A DNA stretch of 64,000 nucleotides from Vreelandella subterranea (lineage in GTDB: Bacteria; Pseudomonadota; Gammaproteobacteria; Pseudomonadales; Halomonadaceae). Location of the stretch: contig NZ_FOGS01000003.1 in the NCBI RefSeq assembly GCF_900111305.1, positions 1 through 64,000 of the forward strand, in the 5' to 3' direction. The stretch's first letter is position 1. Each line of letters begins with the position of its first letter. The notes under the pieces are model-generated. The model worked only from the letters and a program-made list of their open reading frames with translations, was not told the DNA's origin and searched no databases. Of this stretch, positions 8,346 through 16,224 are shown piece by piece. Made by a program: the position numbers and the translations under genes.

Positions 8346-8540
8346 TTATCTATCACGAAGATTTGCCAAGTTTTCCCTAGAAGCTCGCTTAATTCCCGAG
8401 CTATGCCACATCACAGCGAAGAAAAGCCACGTGACTATATAGCCCCACCAAACCATGTCTGGAACAAAGTAGAGCATCAAGGCCGTGATTATCGTGGCAA
8501 AGATGGCTGCGTTTCGCGCGATTTTCTGGGTTGTGTTCAT
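8346..8540 (-). CDS. small two-helix membrane protein, candidate phage moron
   Basis: 64-residue protein on the strand opposite to the whole late operon, filling the space between the tape measure (ends 8343) and the gpN gene (starts 8576). Two hydrophobic helices are visible (about residues 10-27, AAIFATIITALMLYFVP, and 30-45, VWWGYIVTWLFFAVMW), with a basic C-terminus, so it is probably an inner-membrane protein with a short hairpin topology. The ATG at 8540 is preceded on its own strand by GGGAGGA with 7-nt spacing, an excellent ribosome binding site that chance would rarely supply. Local GC is lower than in both flanks. Function unknown; a lysogenic-conversion or superinfection-exclusion role is speculation from position and topology. 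Confidence 0.65.
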   Translation of the reverse strand: MNTTQKIARNAAIFATIITALMLYFVPDMVWWGYIVTWLFFAVMWHSSGIKRASRENLANLRDR

Positions 8541-8575
8541 TCATTTTCCTCCCTGCGTCAACGGAGTGTAGCCCA

Positions 8576-9739
8576 ATGAGCTGGCGTGATCGAATCGGCG
8601 ACGGCACTGCGGTGTTTCGCGGCGTCACCCTGTACCTTGAACGCGGCTCGATTAGCCCCGGCCGCCGGGTGCAGGTGCATGAATACCCGCTGCGCGATGA
8701 GCCTTACGTGGAAGACCTCGGCCGCAAGGCGCGTGAGTGGCAGGTAACCGGCTACTTGCTTGGCGAAGAATACGACATCCAGCGCAACCAGCTAGCCGAG
8801 GCTCTGGAACTGCCCGGCGCGTTCGAGATGCGCCACAGCTACTACGGCACCCATCGGGTGGTGCTCACCGGCGACCCACGCATCACGGAAAGCACCCGTG
8901 AAGGCGGCATGGCGCGTGTGAGTCTCACGGTGCTACGCGCCGACGATGCTCCGCGCTACCCCACCGCCGTGGCGGATACCCAGCAAGTCGTAGCGTCTGC
9001 CGCCGAATCGTCACGCCTGGCGATTCTGGATGAGTTTATCGATGCCTTCGAGATCGTTGAGCTGGCCGTCGACCGCGTCGCGGCCGTGGAAGCCACCATA
9101 CTGGGCGCGATCAGCGAGATCGAAGGCGTCATTGGTGGCGTCACCGGCACCATCAGCCGCCTGATCCGCACCCCCGCCGAACTGGGCGCGGCGATTCTTT
9201 CCAGCATTGGCCAGATCAAGCACATGTTCGGCGAGCCGGGGCGAGCCCTGGGCGTTTATAGCGCGATGTTTGGCACTGATAACGGCGAGGTGGCCACCGT
9301 GCCGCCGAGCGCACCGCTACCCCAAGCCACCCAGATACGCGCCCAGAATGCCGCCGTCGCCCTGGTGCGCCGCGCAGCAGCGGTCGAGCTGGCCGAGGCC
9401 AGTGCCGAGTGGAGCTACCCAACCCGGGATGCCGCAAGCGAAACGCTCGACGCGGTGCATCGGGGTATTACCGAGCAGATAAGCGGCAGCGTGCCGCCGC
9501 TGCCACAAACCACCCAACGCCTGGTTTCGCTTCGCGCCGCCGCCGTGCAGGATCTCCGCCGTCGCGGAACCGCGCTGCCATCGCTACGGCACTACACACC
9601 TGGTGCGCGCCTGCCCGCGCTGGTGCTGGCTCATCGCCTCTACGGCGACGCCACTCGCGATGCCGACATCATCAGCCGCAACCGCGTGCGCCACCCTGGT
9701 GATGTACCGGCTGAACGCCTGGAGGTGCTGAGTGAGTGA
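8576..9739 (+). CDS. Mu gpN-like DNA circularisation-domain tail protein
   Basis: 387-residue protein of the Mu gpN (gp43) type, a baseplate hub-proximal protein whose N-terminal part is described as a DNA circularisation domain. The start at ATG 8576 ('MSWRDRIGDGTAVFRGVTLY') is preferred over the 15-residue longer frame because GGAG lies 9 nt upstream and the opening matches the family. Conserved-looking segments are 'FRGVTLYLERGSISPGRRVQVHEYPLRDEPYVEDLGRK' in two pieces, 'WQVTGYLLGEEYDIQRNQL' and 'GTHRVVLTGDPRITES'. The stop overlaps the next GTG by several bases, coupling it to gpP. Confidence 0.87.
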   Translation: MSWRDRIGDGTAVFRGVTLYLERGSISPGRRVQVHEYPLRDEPYVEDLGRKAREWQVTGYLLGEEYDIQRNQLAEALELPGAFEMRHSYYGTHRVVLTGDPRITESTREGGMARVSLTVLRADDAPRYPTAVADTQQVVASAAESSRLAILDEFIDAFEIVELAVDRVAAVEATILGAISEIEGVIGGVTGTISRLIRTPAELGAAILSSIGQIKHMFGEPGRALGVYSAMFGTDNGEVATVPPSAPLPQATQIRAQNAAVALVRRAAAVELAEASAEWSYPTRDAASETLDAVHRGITEQISGSVPPLPQTTQRLVSLRAAAVQDLRRRGTALPSLRHYTPGARLPALVLAHRLYGDATRDADIISRNRVRHPGDVPAERLEVLSE

Positions 9740-10784
9740 ACTCGCGCTGATCGTCGACAACACCCGCCACCTAGGCTGGAAGGAAATCCAGATACGCCGC
9801 TCATTGGATGAGATGGCCGATTCGTTCGAGCTGGTGCTCTCTGAGAAGTGGGCAAAGAGCGACGGCTCAACGGTCGCGCCGCGTCGCCTGCGCACCGGTG
9901 CGCCCGTCGTCGTAGAGATCGACGGCGAGCCGGTGATCACCGGCCATATTGACGACGTGCTGCCGAGCTACGACGCCCGCTCGCACAGCCTGGTCGTTTC
10001 CGGCCGCTCGAAAACCGCCGACCTGGTCGATTCATCCAGCACCGCACAGCCTTGGGAAACCGGCCAGACCGTTCTCCAGGTGGCTCAGCGCGTGGCCGAG
10101 CCGTTTGATATTGAAGTGATCGCCGAGGTCGACGTCGGCGCACCGCTGCGGGCGCTGGAAGTCGAGCCGGGTCAAACCTTCGGCGAGGCACTGGGCCAGA
10201 TCGCCAGCTACCGCGCCCTACTATTAGTGGCTGACGAACAAGGCCGCCTGGTGCTGACCCGCCCGCCGCGCGCCACGCTTAAGACTGAACTGGCCCTGGG
10301 CGAGAACATTCGCGTAGCCCGTGGCCGTTTTTCCGACCGTGACCGCTTTGGCGAGGTGATCGTCCAGGGCCAAGGCGCGACCGATGACAGCTGGAACGGT
10401 GCCCAGGCCAGCGGTGCATCAGGCCGCGCTAAAGACGACGGCATCAAGCGCCACCGCCCGACCCTGGTGCTCTGCGATACCAGCACAGACTCTGCCAGTT
10501 GCCGCCAGCGTGCCGAGTGGGAAGTGCGCCGCCGCTGGGGCCAATCGCGCGGCATTACCTACACCGTCGCGGGCTGGCGTCATCAAGACGGCCTATGGCG
10601 ACCCGGTGACCTGGTGCCGATCCGCGACCCCTGGATGTTCGACGAACCCGTCGAATGGCTGATCACCGAGGTGCAGCTGCTGCTCGATGAGCGCGGCGAA
10701 CGTGCCGAGATCCGCGTCGCACCGCTAAGTAGCTACGACATTGAAGCCGCACAAGAGCCGGAACGGGAGAGCGACGTATGGTAG
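9732..10784 (+). CDS. baseplate hub protein, Mu gpP (gp44)-like
   Basis: 350-residue hub protein of the T4 gp27/Mu gp44 type, which caps the tube and carries the spike. It shows 'RSLDEMADSFELVLSEKW', 'VVVEIDGEPVITGHIDDVLPSYDARSH', 'SLVVSGRSKTADLVDSS' and 'VEPGQTFGEALGQIASYRALLL', all typical of gpD/gp44-like hub proteins. GTG start at 9732 overlaps the gpN stop, with GGAGGTG 7-12 nt upstream. Its last codons overlap the gp45 start by 7 bases. Confidence 0.88.
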   Translation: MSELALIVDNTRHLGWKEIQIRRSLDEMADSFELVLSEKWAKSDGSTVAPRRLRTGAPVVVEIDGEPVITGHIDDVLPSYDARSHSLVVSGRSKTADLVDSSSTAQPWETGQTVLQVAQRVAEPFDIEVIAEVDVGAPLRALEVEPGQTFGEALGQIASYRALLLVADEQGRLVLTRPPRATLKTELALGENIRVARGRFSDRDRFGEVIVQGQGATDDSWNGAQASGASGRAKDDGIKRHRPTLVLCDTSTDSASCRQRAEWEVRRRWGQSRGITYTVAGWRHQDGLWRPGDLVPIRDPWMFDEPVEWLITEVQLLLDERGERAEIRVAPLSSYDIEAAQEPERESDVW

Positions 10785-11368
10785 GCCGCGAGACAACCAA
10801 GCTGCTCAGCCCGGTGTGGCGGCGGTTGCGCCTGCTGATAAGCCGCGCCGTGGTGACGCGCACCGACAGTGCCAAAGGGCTGCAAATTCTCCAGCTCGTC
10901 CTGCTGCGCGATGAAACCCGCGAAGTGGAACACATGGAGCCCTACGGCTTCACCGCTCGCCCGCTGCAAGGTGCCGAAGCCGTTGCCGCTGCCGTAGGCG
11001 GTGCCCGTGGACACCTGGTTGCACTGGTGGCCACCGACCGCCGCTATCGCAAGAAAGGGCTAGCTAAAGGTGAAGTCGCGCTCTACACGGACGAAGGCGA
11101 TGAACTGGTGTTTAACCGGGGCCGCATCGTGCGTTTAAACGCCGGTTCAGCAGTCGAGGTCACCGCTCCCCAGGTGACGATCACCGCCAGCACCTCGATC
11201 ACCCTGGATACGCCCGACGTGTTTGCCACCGGCAACATCAAAGCCCAGGGCGATATCAGCGACGGCACCGGCAGCATGCAGCGCATGCGCGATACCTATA
11301 ACGATCACGATCACGATGAAAACGACAGCGCTGGCCCGACCGACGCGCCTAACCAGGAGATGAGCTAA
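10778..11368 (+). CDS. baseplate spike protein, Mu gp45-like
   Basis: 196-residue membrane-piercing spike protein. The N-terminal OB-like part (about 10-115) includes 'LQILQLVLLRDETREVEHMEPYGF'-type strands and 'KGEVALYTDEGDELVF'. The C-terminal part is a repetitive beta-helix ('AVEVTAPQVTITASTSITL'). Near the tip lies 'YNDHDHDE', an HxH motif of the kind that binds an iron ion at the apex of P2 gpV and Mu gp45 spikes. The ATG lies inside the end of gpP, and the stop overlaps the gp46 start (TAATG). Confidence 0.9.
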   Translation: MVGRETTKLLSPVWRRLRLLISRAVVTRTDSAKGLQILQLVLLRDETREVEHMEPYGFTARPLQGAEAVAAAVGGARGHLVALVATDRRYRKKGLAKGEVALYTDEGDELVFNRGRIVRLNAGSAVEVTAPQVTITASTSITLDTPDVFATGNIKAQGDISDGTGSMQRMRDTYNDHDHDENDSAGPTDAPNQEMS

Positions 11369-11805
11369 TGGATATCACCCTGGATTGGCTTGATAAGGCG
11401 TTGGACGTCGCGCTGATCGACGGCGACCTGGCCACCGACGACGGCCTGCGCACATCAGTAGCGCTCTCGCTGCTCTGCGACCGCCGAGCAGAGGCAGACG
11501 ACATCATCCCCGATGGCACCGACAACCGCCGTGGCTGGTGGGCCGATGCCATCGCCGATGAAGACGGCGACCGTTGGGGCAGCCGCCTTTGGCTGCTAGG
11601 CCGCGAAAAAGAACTGCCGGAAGTGCGCCGCCGCGCCGAGGCCTACGCCCGAGAGGCGCTCGACTGGCTGCTGGAGGATGGCGTGGCAACCGAGATCGAC
11701 GTCACCGCAGAGACGCTCGACCGAGACGTGCTCTGGCTAAAAGTGATCATCAAGCGCGGCGATGGCAGCCGCCTAGCCGACCGTTACCAGTACGTGTGGA
11801 GTTAA
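11368..11805 (+). CDS. phage GP46-family baseplate protein
   Basis: 145-residue baseplate wedge protein of the Mu gp46 family (counterpart of P2 gpW/T4 gp25). Typical segments: 'LATDDGLRTSVALSLLCDRRA', 'GWWADAIADEDGDRWGSRLWLLGREK' (split here for clarity at GDRWGS) and the C-terminal 'DRDVLWLKVIIKRGDG'. It overlaps the gp45 stop by one base and is followed one base later by gp47, so these wedge genes form a tight cluster. Confidence 0.92.
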   Translation: MDITLDWLDKALDVALIDGDLATDDGLRTSVALSLLCDRRAEADDIIPDGTDNRRGWWADAIADEDGDRWGSRLWLLGREKELPEVRRRAEAYAREALDWLLEDGVATEIDVTAETLDRDVLWLKVIIKRGDGSRLADRYQYVWS

Positions 11806-11806
11806 T

Positions 11807-12865
11807 ATGCCCTGGCAATCCCCAACGCTAACCGAGCTTGCCGAACAGATCCGTGCCGACATGCGCGGGCGGCTCTCCGACGCCAACCCGGCGCTACGCC
11901 GCGCCATGCTTCGCGTGATTGCCGATGTTGACGCCGGTGCCGTTCACGGCCTTTACGGCTACCTGTCGTGGCTAGCCAAGCAGCTGATTATCGATACCGC
12001 CGAGGCCGAATGGCTTGAACGGTGGGCCAGCATTTGGCGCATCTACCGCCAGGGCGAAGTCGCGGCCACTGGCCCGGTATTGCTTACCGGTAACCCAGAG
12101 GCGCAGCTGCTGGCAGGTGAGGAATTCGAGCAAGACGGCATTCGTTACACGCTTGATGACACCGTCACTTTGGACGAAAGCGGCGAGGCCACCGGAAACG
12201 TAACGGCCGTTGAAGCGGGCGATGAAGCCAATCTGACCGCCGGTGAAACCCTACGCCTGGTGCGTGCCGTCAGCGGCATCGACGGAGAAGCCACCGTGGG
12301 TGCTGACGGCCTTACCGGCGGTGCCGAGCAAGAGAGCGACGAACGCCTGCGTGAGCGCCTGCTGGAGCGCATCCAGCGCCAGCCCCACGGCGGCAACGCT
12401 GACGACTACATCATGTGGGTACGCGAAGCCCACCCCGACATCACACGCGTCTGGGTATCTCGCCACAAGCCCGACATCGGCGAAGTCACAGTGCGCTTTG
12501 TATGCGACGACCTGGCCGACATCATCCCCACCCCTGCCGTGGTAGAGGCGGTGGATGAGTACGTCGACGACGTTCGCCCCGTGACCGCTCGCGGGTTCTA
12601 TGCCGTGGCCCCCGAGGCCGAGCCCTTGAACCTAGCCATTCGCCTCACGCCAGACACCGCTGAGGCGCGCAGCCGTGTGCAGGCCGCCCTGGATGACTTC
12701 CTGGGCCAGACCGCTGAACCCGGCGACACCCTCTACCGCGAGCAGCTATCCGGCGTTATCTACGTCGCCGCTGGCGACAGCCGCCACGAGCTGGACTCGC
12801 CCAGTGGCAACGTCACCCACAGCGTTAACAAGATCCCGGTGCTTGGAGAGACCACATGGCTCTAA
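11807..12865 (+). CDS. baseplate J/gp47-family wedge protein
   Basis: 352-residue baseplate wedge protein (Mu gp47, P2 gpJ, T4 gp6 relatives). Family features are 'MPWQSPTLTELAEQIRADM', 'YGYLSWLAKQLIIDTAEAEWLERWASIWR', 'TVGADGLTGGAEQESDERLRERLLERIQ', 'GGNADDYIMWVREAHPDITRVWV' and the ending 'EQLSGVIYVAAGDSRHELDSP' (segments given separately). Length is normal for the family. Its last ten bases overlap the start of gp48. Confidence 0.93.
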   Translation: MPWQSPTLTELAEQIRADMRGRLSDANPALRRAMLRVIADVDAGAVHGLYGYLSWLAKQLIIDTAEAEWLERWASIWRIYRQGEVAATGPVLLTGNPEAQLLAGEEFEQDGIRYTLDDTVTLDESGEATGNVTAVEAGDEANLTAGETLRLVRAVSGIDGEATVGADGLTGGAEQESDERLRERLLERIQRQPHGGNADDYIMWVREAHPDITRVWVSRHKPDIGEVTVRFVCDDLADIIPTPAVVEAVDEYVDDVRPVTARGFYAVAPEAEPLNLAIRLTPDTAEARSRVQAALDDFLGQTAEPGDTLYREQLSGVIYVAAGDSRHELDSPSGNVTHSVNKIPVLGETTWL

Positions 12866-13449
12866 ACCGTGACGACTACGCCGGACAGCTCAACGCCCTA
12901 GCGCCACCAGGGCGAGCACTGCCCCGCGAGTCGGATAGCCAATGGCAGCGGCTCACCCAAGCGCGGGCGGGTGCGTTTTCACGCGTTGATGGCCGTGCGG
13001 CAACGCTGCATGAGGAAGCCGACCCACGCACAACCTCGGAGCTATTGCCCGATTGGGAGCGCGTCACGGCGATGCCCGATCCCTGCGTCACCGGCGAGCA
13101 AACCGTCAGTGAACGGCAAGACGCCGTGGTGCGCGTACTCACCGGCACCGGCGGCGCATCACGACCCTACTTTATTGGCCTCGCAGACGATCTCGGCTAC
13201 GACATCGAGGTCGAGGACTATACAGCCCACACCGTCGGCAGTGACGTAAGCGAGCCGATACGCGGCATCGACTGGCGTTGGGCCTGGACCGTCCGCGCCG
13301 CCGAAGAAACCGTGCGCCAGCTGACCGTTAACAGCGGCGTCAACGAAGCCCTGGCCACCTGGGGCAATGAGCGCCTCGAATGCGTATTCGAGCGCCTCGC
13401 CCCCGCCCATTCCATCCTGATCTTCGCCTATGGAGAAACCTCATGGTAG
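12856..13449 (+). CDS. phage tail protein Mu gp48-like (YmfQ/DUF2313)
   Basis: 197-residue protein of the Mu gp48/YmfQ family (P2 gpI counterpart), which joins the baseplate wedge to the tail fibres. It starts 'MALNRDDYAGQLNALAPPGR' and carries the recognisable 'RTTSELLPDWERVTAMPD' segment and a 'ERLAPAHSILIFAYGE' ending. The ATG lies inside the gp47 end. The stop overlaps the fibre start (ATGGTAG), consistent with coupling. Confidence 0.9.
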   Translation: MALNRDDYAGQLNALAPPGRALPRESDSQWQRLTQARAGAFSRVDGRAATLHEEADPRTTSELLPDWERVTAMPDPCVTGEQTVSERQDAVVRVLTGTGGASRPYFIGLADDLGYDIEVEDYTAHTVGSDVSEPIRGIDWRWAWTVRAAEETVRQLTVNSGVNEALATWGNERLECVFERLAPAHSILIFAYGETSW

Positions 13450-14336
13450 ATCGTGTCTACGAACGCAACGCCTCAGACTTGGCACCTCAGCCACCGACCA
13501 ACCCGAGCAGCGGCTACCCCACCGCCGGTAACCCCGCCCAGGGCATCCCCGCAACCCTACCGGGGCCGTACTGGTACCACATGATTACCGAAAGCCTACG
13601 GCGAGTCGTCGTGGAAGCGGGCCTAACGCCGGATCATGAGGATCTCGATCAAGTTGTCGAGGCACTGCAAGCCATGGGCATGGGCACCGCCCAATTTCAA
13701 AACTATTCGAGCCTACGCACCTACTCCACCGGCGAAACCTGCCGAGGCTCCGACGGCCACTTCTACGAATTCTACGACCGCGATGGTGACGGCACGGTTC
13801 AAGACGTCGATCCCACCGACAGTGCCAATAGGCCTCACATCTGGATGCGCTGGGACGGCGTGCGCCCGGCCACCGTCATCGAATGGCGCAGCGAAACAAT
13901 CCCCGAGGGCTACGTCAAAATCATCGGCGACGACATCAGCCGAAACGACTACCGACGCATCTTTGATGCGTGGGGCACAACTTACGGCGAGGGTGACGGC
14001 GAAACGACGTTTGGAACGTTTGACGATAGGGGCGAGTTCAAGAGGGGCTGGGATGATGGGCGAGGCGTCGATTCAGGGCGTGTGCTCGCTGACCATCAAC
14101 TGGATCAGATGCAGCAGATTACGGGATCGGTCGGAGATCTTGTTACGAGGGGTGCTGGATTAACGACCGAGCAGGGCGCGTTTTCTGGGCAGTATATAGA
14201 AGACTCCGGAGCGGCACAGGGCAACGATCGATCGTATGAGAAAATTTATTTCGACTCCGCAAACTCTCCCGACGCGAGAACCGGCGACAGCACATACCCA
14301 CGCAACAACGCAGTAATCTGGCTCACCAAAATTTAA
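13443..14336 (+). CDS. tail fibre protein with C-terminal collar domain
   Basis: 297-residue short tail fibre. The start at ATG 13443 ('MVDRVYERNASDLAPQPPTN') has GGAG 7 nt upstream and overlaps the gp48 stop; a longer frame from 13380 overlaps gp48 heavily and is not supported. The N-terminal part carries the baseplate-binding region. From about residue 155 it has a phage tail-collar-like segment ('IPEGYVKIIGDDISRNDYRR', 'TTYGEGDGETTFGTFDDRGE', 'FKRGWDDGRGVDSGR') and ends with 'PRNNAVIWLTKI', the usual closing of such fibres. From about 13980 on, codon choice shifts away from GC-rich triplets, suggesting a swapped host-range module. Confidence 0.88.
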   Translation: MVDRVYERNASDLAPQPPTNPSSGYPTAGNPAQGIPATLPGPYWYHMITESLRRVVVEAGLTPDHEDLDQVVEALQAMGMGTAQFQNYSSLRTYSTGETCRGSDGHFYEFYDRDGDGTVQDVDPTDSANRPHIWMRWDGVRPATVIEWRSETIPEGYVKIIGDDISRNDYRRIFDAWGTTYGEGDGETTFGTFDDRGEFKRGWDDGRGVDSGRVLADHQLDQMQQITGSVGDLVTRGAGLTTEQGAFSGQYIEDSGAAQGNDRSYEKIYFDSANSPDARTGDSTYPRNNAVIWLTKI

Positions 14337-14347
14337 ACGAGGCCACT

Positions 14348-15007
14348 ATGCTTATTTGGGACATCAACACGTCAGACGGCACCGCAATCAATCCCGCTGG
14401 CCGCAACGCGCCTATCGAACCGATGCGCGAGACGCCGCGCCTACCGGCGGGCGCTACAAACGTCCAACGCCCTGAAACCGGCGAGCATGAAGAAGCGGTG
14501 TTTCATTTCGACGCTAATGAGTGGGAGGTCGTTGCTGACTACCGTGGCCACATCTACTGGACGGCCGACTGTAAGAAGCACGAAATCAAAGAACTCGGCA
14601 CAGAGCCACCTGATGACGCCCTCGACGAAGCCCCGCCGGAGCCGCTGGCCGACGTCGCTGCTCGCAAGCGCCGCGAGATCGAGAGCGCCCGCAAGTCTGC
14701 TGAGGCCCAAGGTGTCGAAGTCAGCGGTATCCGCTACGCAGGCGACCCTGGCAACCGCCAGGCTATACGCGAAGCGCTAGAAGCCGCCGAGGATAAAGGG
14801 CAAGAGGTATTTGCACGCTGGAAAGATAGCGATAACGCCTGGCATATCGACCACTCTGTTGCCGACGTCTGGGATGCACTACGCGCCATCGCCGCCCGCC
14901 GGAGCGAGTTGATCAACCAAGAGGGAGAGCTAAACGCCCAGATCGATGCGGCCCTGGAGGCCGATGACCGCGCGGCACTGGAAAGCGTCGCGTGGACAGA
15001 CGGTTAA
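14348..15007 (+). CDS. DUF4376-type tail fibre assembly protein
   Basis: 219-residue protein directly behind the fibre gene (12 bp gap), where fibre assembly chaperones are usually encoded. The first 90 residues have the fibre-assembly character ('FDANEWEVVADYRGHIYWTAD'), with aromatic pairs. The C-terminal part (about 100-215) matches the DUF4376 style: 'AARKRREIESARKSAEAQGV', 'GIRYAGDPGNRQAIREALEA' and an 'R..EL......NAQIDAA' helix. A role as a fibre chaperone is inferred from position and family usage. Confidence 0.78.
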   Translation: MLIWDINTSDGTAINPAGRNAPIEPMRETPRLPAGATNVQRPETGEHEEAVFHFDANEWEVVADYRGHIYWTADCKKHEIKELGTEPPDDALDEAPPEPLADVAARKRREIESARKSAEAQGVEVSGIRYAGDPGNRQAIREALEAAEDKGQEVFARWKDSDNAWHIDHSVADVWDALRAIAARRSELINQEGELNAQIDAALEADDRAALESVAWTDG

Positions 15008-15252
15008 GACAGAGAATATCCCTGTAGAGGGCCGCACGATGTGGTTCTCTGCCACGGGATACTGCAAATCAACACCCGTTTATCCCCCTGAAAAGGGGCC
15101 AACATCAGAAGGGAGTGACCACCGGCGGTGCGGACACACCAACAGTGGCCACCAACAAGCAGAACACACCTGCAAGCTGGCCAAGACTCCCCCGCCTCGC
15201 GAGGCGTTAGAGAGTCTAAGCCAAACGTTAGAACGTTAGAAGGCTTGACAGA
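15008..15252. other. 245-bp gap before com with a cluster of short palindromes
   Basis: No convincing gene is seen. Near the end lie a perfect 10-bp palindrome CCTCGCGAGG (15195-15204), an inverted repeat TTAGA-GAG-TCTAA (15207-15219) and two direct copies of ACGTTAGA (15225-15232 and 15233-15240). In Mu the equivalent stretch holds the tightly controlled mom promoter, so these are candidate regulator sites for the com-methyltransferase operon. A TTGACA hexamer at 15245-15250 is too close to com to serve it. Confidence 0.45.
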
Positions 15253-15405
15253 GTGTTAACTGAAATCCGTTGTAAACAGTGCAGCCGCAAGCTGGCCACC
15301 GCCAGCGACTATCGATTCATTGAAATAAAGTGCCCGCGTTGTAAGCACGTAAACCAGCAGAGAGCCACGAGCTCCAAACCACCAAAGGAGATGCCTCGTG
15401 GCTAA
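15253..15405 (+). CDS. com: Com-like zinc-finger translational activator
   Basis: 50-residue homologue of Mu Com, the zinc-finger protein that binds mom mRNA and opens its translation start. Two CxxC pairs are present (C7-x2-C10 and C27-x2-C30), in 'EIRCKQCSRKLATA' and 'IEIKCPRCKHVN', with the family spacing of 16 residues between pairs. GTG start at 15253, with AGAAGG nine nucleotides upstream. Its last eight bases overlap the start of the DNA methyltransferase gene, just as com overlaps mom in Mu, so it probably activates that downstream gene. Confidence 0.88.
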   Translation: MLTEIRCKQCSRKLATASDYRFIEIKCPRCKHVNQQRATSSKPPKEMPRG

Positions 15406-16189
15406 CCCAATCATTCCCTGGATGGGCGGCAAGCGCCGCCTTGCAGACAAAATCTTTGCGCTAATGCCGCCGCACCAATGCTATGTAGAGCCCTTCGCAG
15501 GCGGCGCAGCGCTCTATTTCTTACGGCCAGCACCTGCCGAAGTCGAGGTGCTCAACGACGTCAACGGCGATCTGGTCAACCTATACCGTGTCGTGCAGAA
15601 CCACCTTGAGGAGTTCGTCAGGCAGTTCAAGTGGGCGCTTTCCAGCCGCCAGGTGTTCGAGTGGCTCAAGATGACACGGCCGGAAACGCTCACTGACATC
15701 CAGCGGGCAGCCCGCTTCTACTACCTACAGCAAAACGCCTTCGGTGCCCGCATTGAAGGCCAGAGCTTTGGCACCGCTACCACCACGACGCCAGGCTTAA
15801 ATCTGTTGCGGCTGGAAGAGTCGCTATCTGCCGCTCACCTACGTTTGTCCAGTACCTATATAGAGCACCTAAGCTGGCAAGACTGCATTGAACGCTACGA
15901 CCGCCCACACACCCTCTTTTATATGGACCCGCCCTACTGGCAGACAGAAGGATATGGGGTACCCTTTGGCATAGAACAGTACGAGGAAATGGCACGCATG
16001 CTGGCCAAGCTCAAGGGCAAGGCCATCATCAGCCTCAACGACCACCCAGACATCCGCCGGATCTTCGCGGACTACCACATCGAAACCACCGACATCCGCT
16101 ACACCGTCGGCGGCGGCAAAGGCTCAGACGCCAAAGAGGTGCTGATCTTCAGCTGGAATGTGGAAGCGGAGCCAGCGGGGCTGTTTTGA
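15398..16189 (+). CDS. D12-class DNA adenine N6-methyltransferase (Dam-like) in the mom position
   Basis: 263-residue adenine methyltransferase of the D12 (Dam/M.DpnII) class. The SAM-binding motif I region is 'PWMGGKRRLADKI', then 'YVEPFAGGAALYFL'. The catalytic motif IV is 'FYMDPPYWQTEGYG' (DPPY). 'RAARFYYLQQNAFGAR' and 'KAIISLNDHPDIR' complete the family pattern. GTG start at 15398 with AAAGGAG 7 nt upstream, the start lying inside the end of com. Short for a Dam, with no extra target-recognition domain. It likely protects phage DNA from host restriction; the target sequence cannot be read from the protein. Confidence 0.9.
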   Translation: MANPIIPWMGGKRRLADKIFALMPPHQCYVEPFAGGAALYFLRPAPAEVEVLNDVNGDLVNLYRVVQNHLEEFVRQFKWALSSRQVFEWLKMTRPETLTDIQRAARFYYLQQNAFGARIEGQSFGTATTTTPGLNLLRLEESLSAAHLRLSSTYIEHLSWQDCIERYDRPHTLFYMDPPYWQTEGYGVPFGIEQYEEMARMLAKLKGKAIISLNDHPDIRRIFADYHIETTDIRYTVGGGKGSDAKEVLIFSWNVEAEPAGLF

Positions 16190-16224
16190 GGACAAATTAA
16201 AATCAATGAGATGGGGATTTTATA

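Noticed and set aside
14946-15239. 97-codon frame running from the DUF4376 gene into the gap
   Set aside because: Mostly overlaps the real gene in another frame; the remainder has no coding character or ribosome binding site.
14348-15252. Mu-type gin invertase and inverted S'/U' fibre genes
   Set aside because: Only one fibre and one assembly gene are present before com; no recombinase-like protein or inverted repeats flank them.
15245-15275. TTGACA at 15245 with TTGTAA at 15270 as a promoter
   Set aside because: Spacing is 19 bp and the -10 lies inside com, so it cannot give a com transcript with its GTG start.
15256-15450. 64-codon minus-strand frame over com and the methyltransferase start
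   Set aside because: No ribosome binding site or motif, and com with its two CxxC pairs explains the region.
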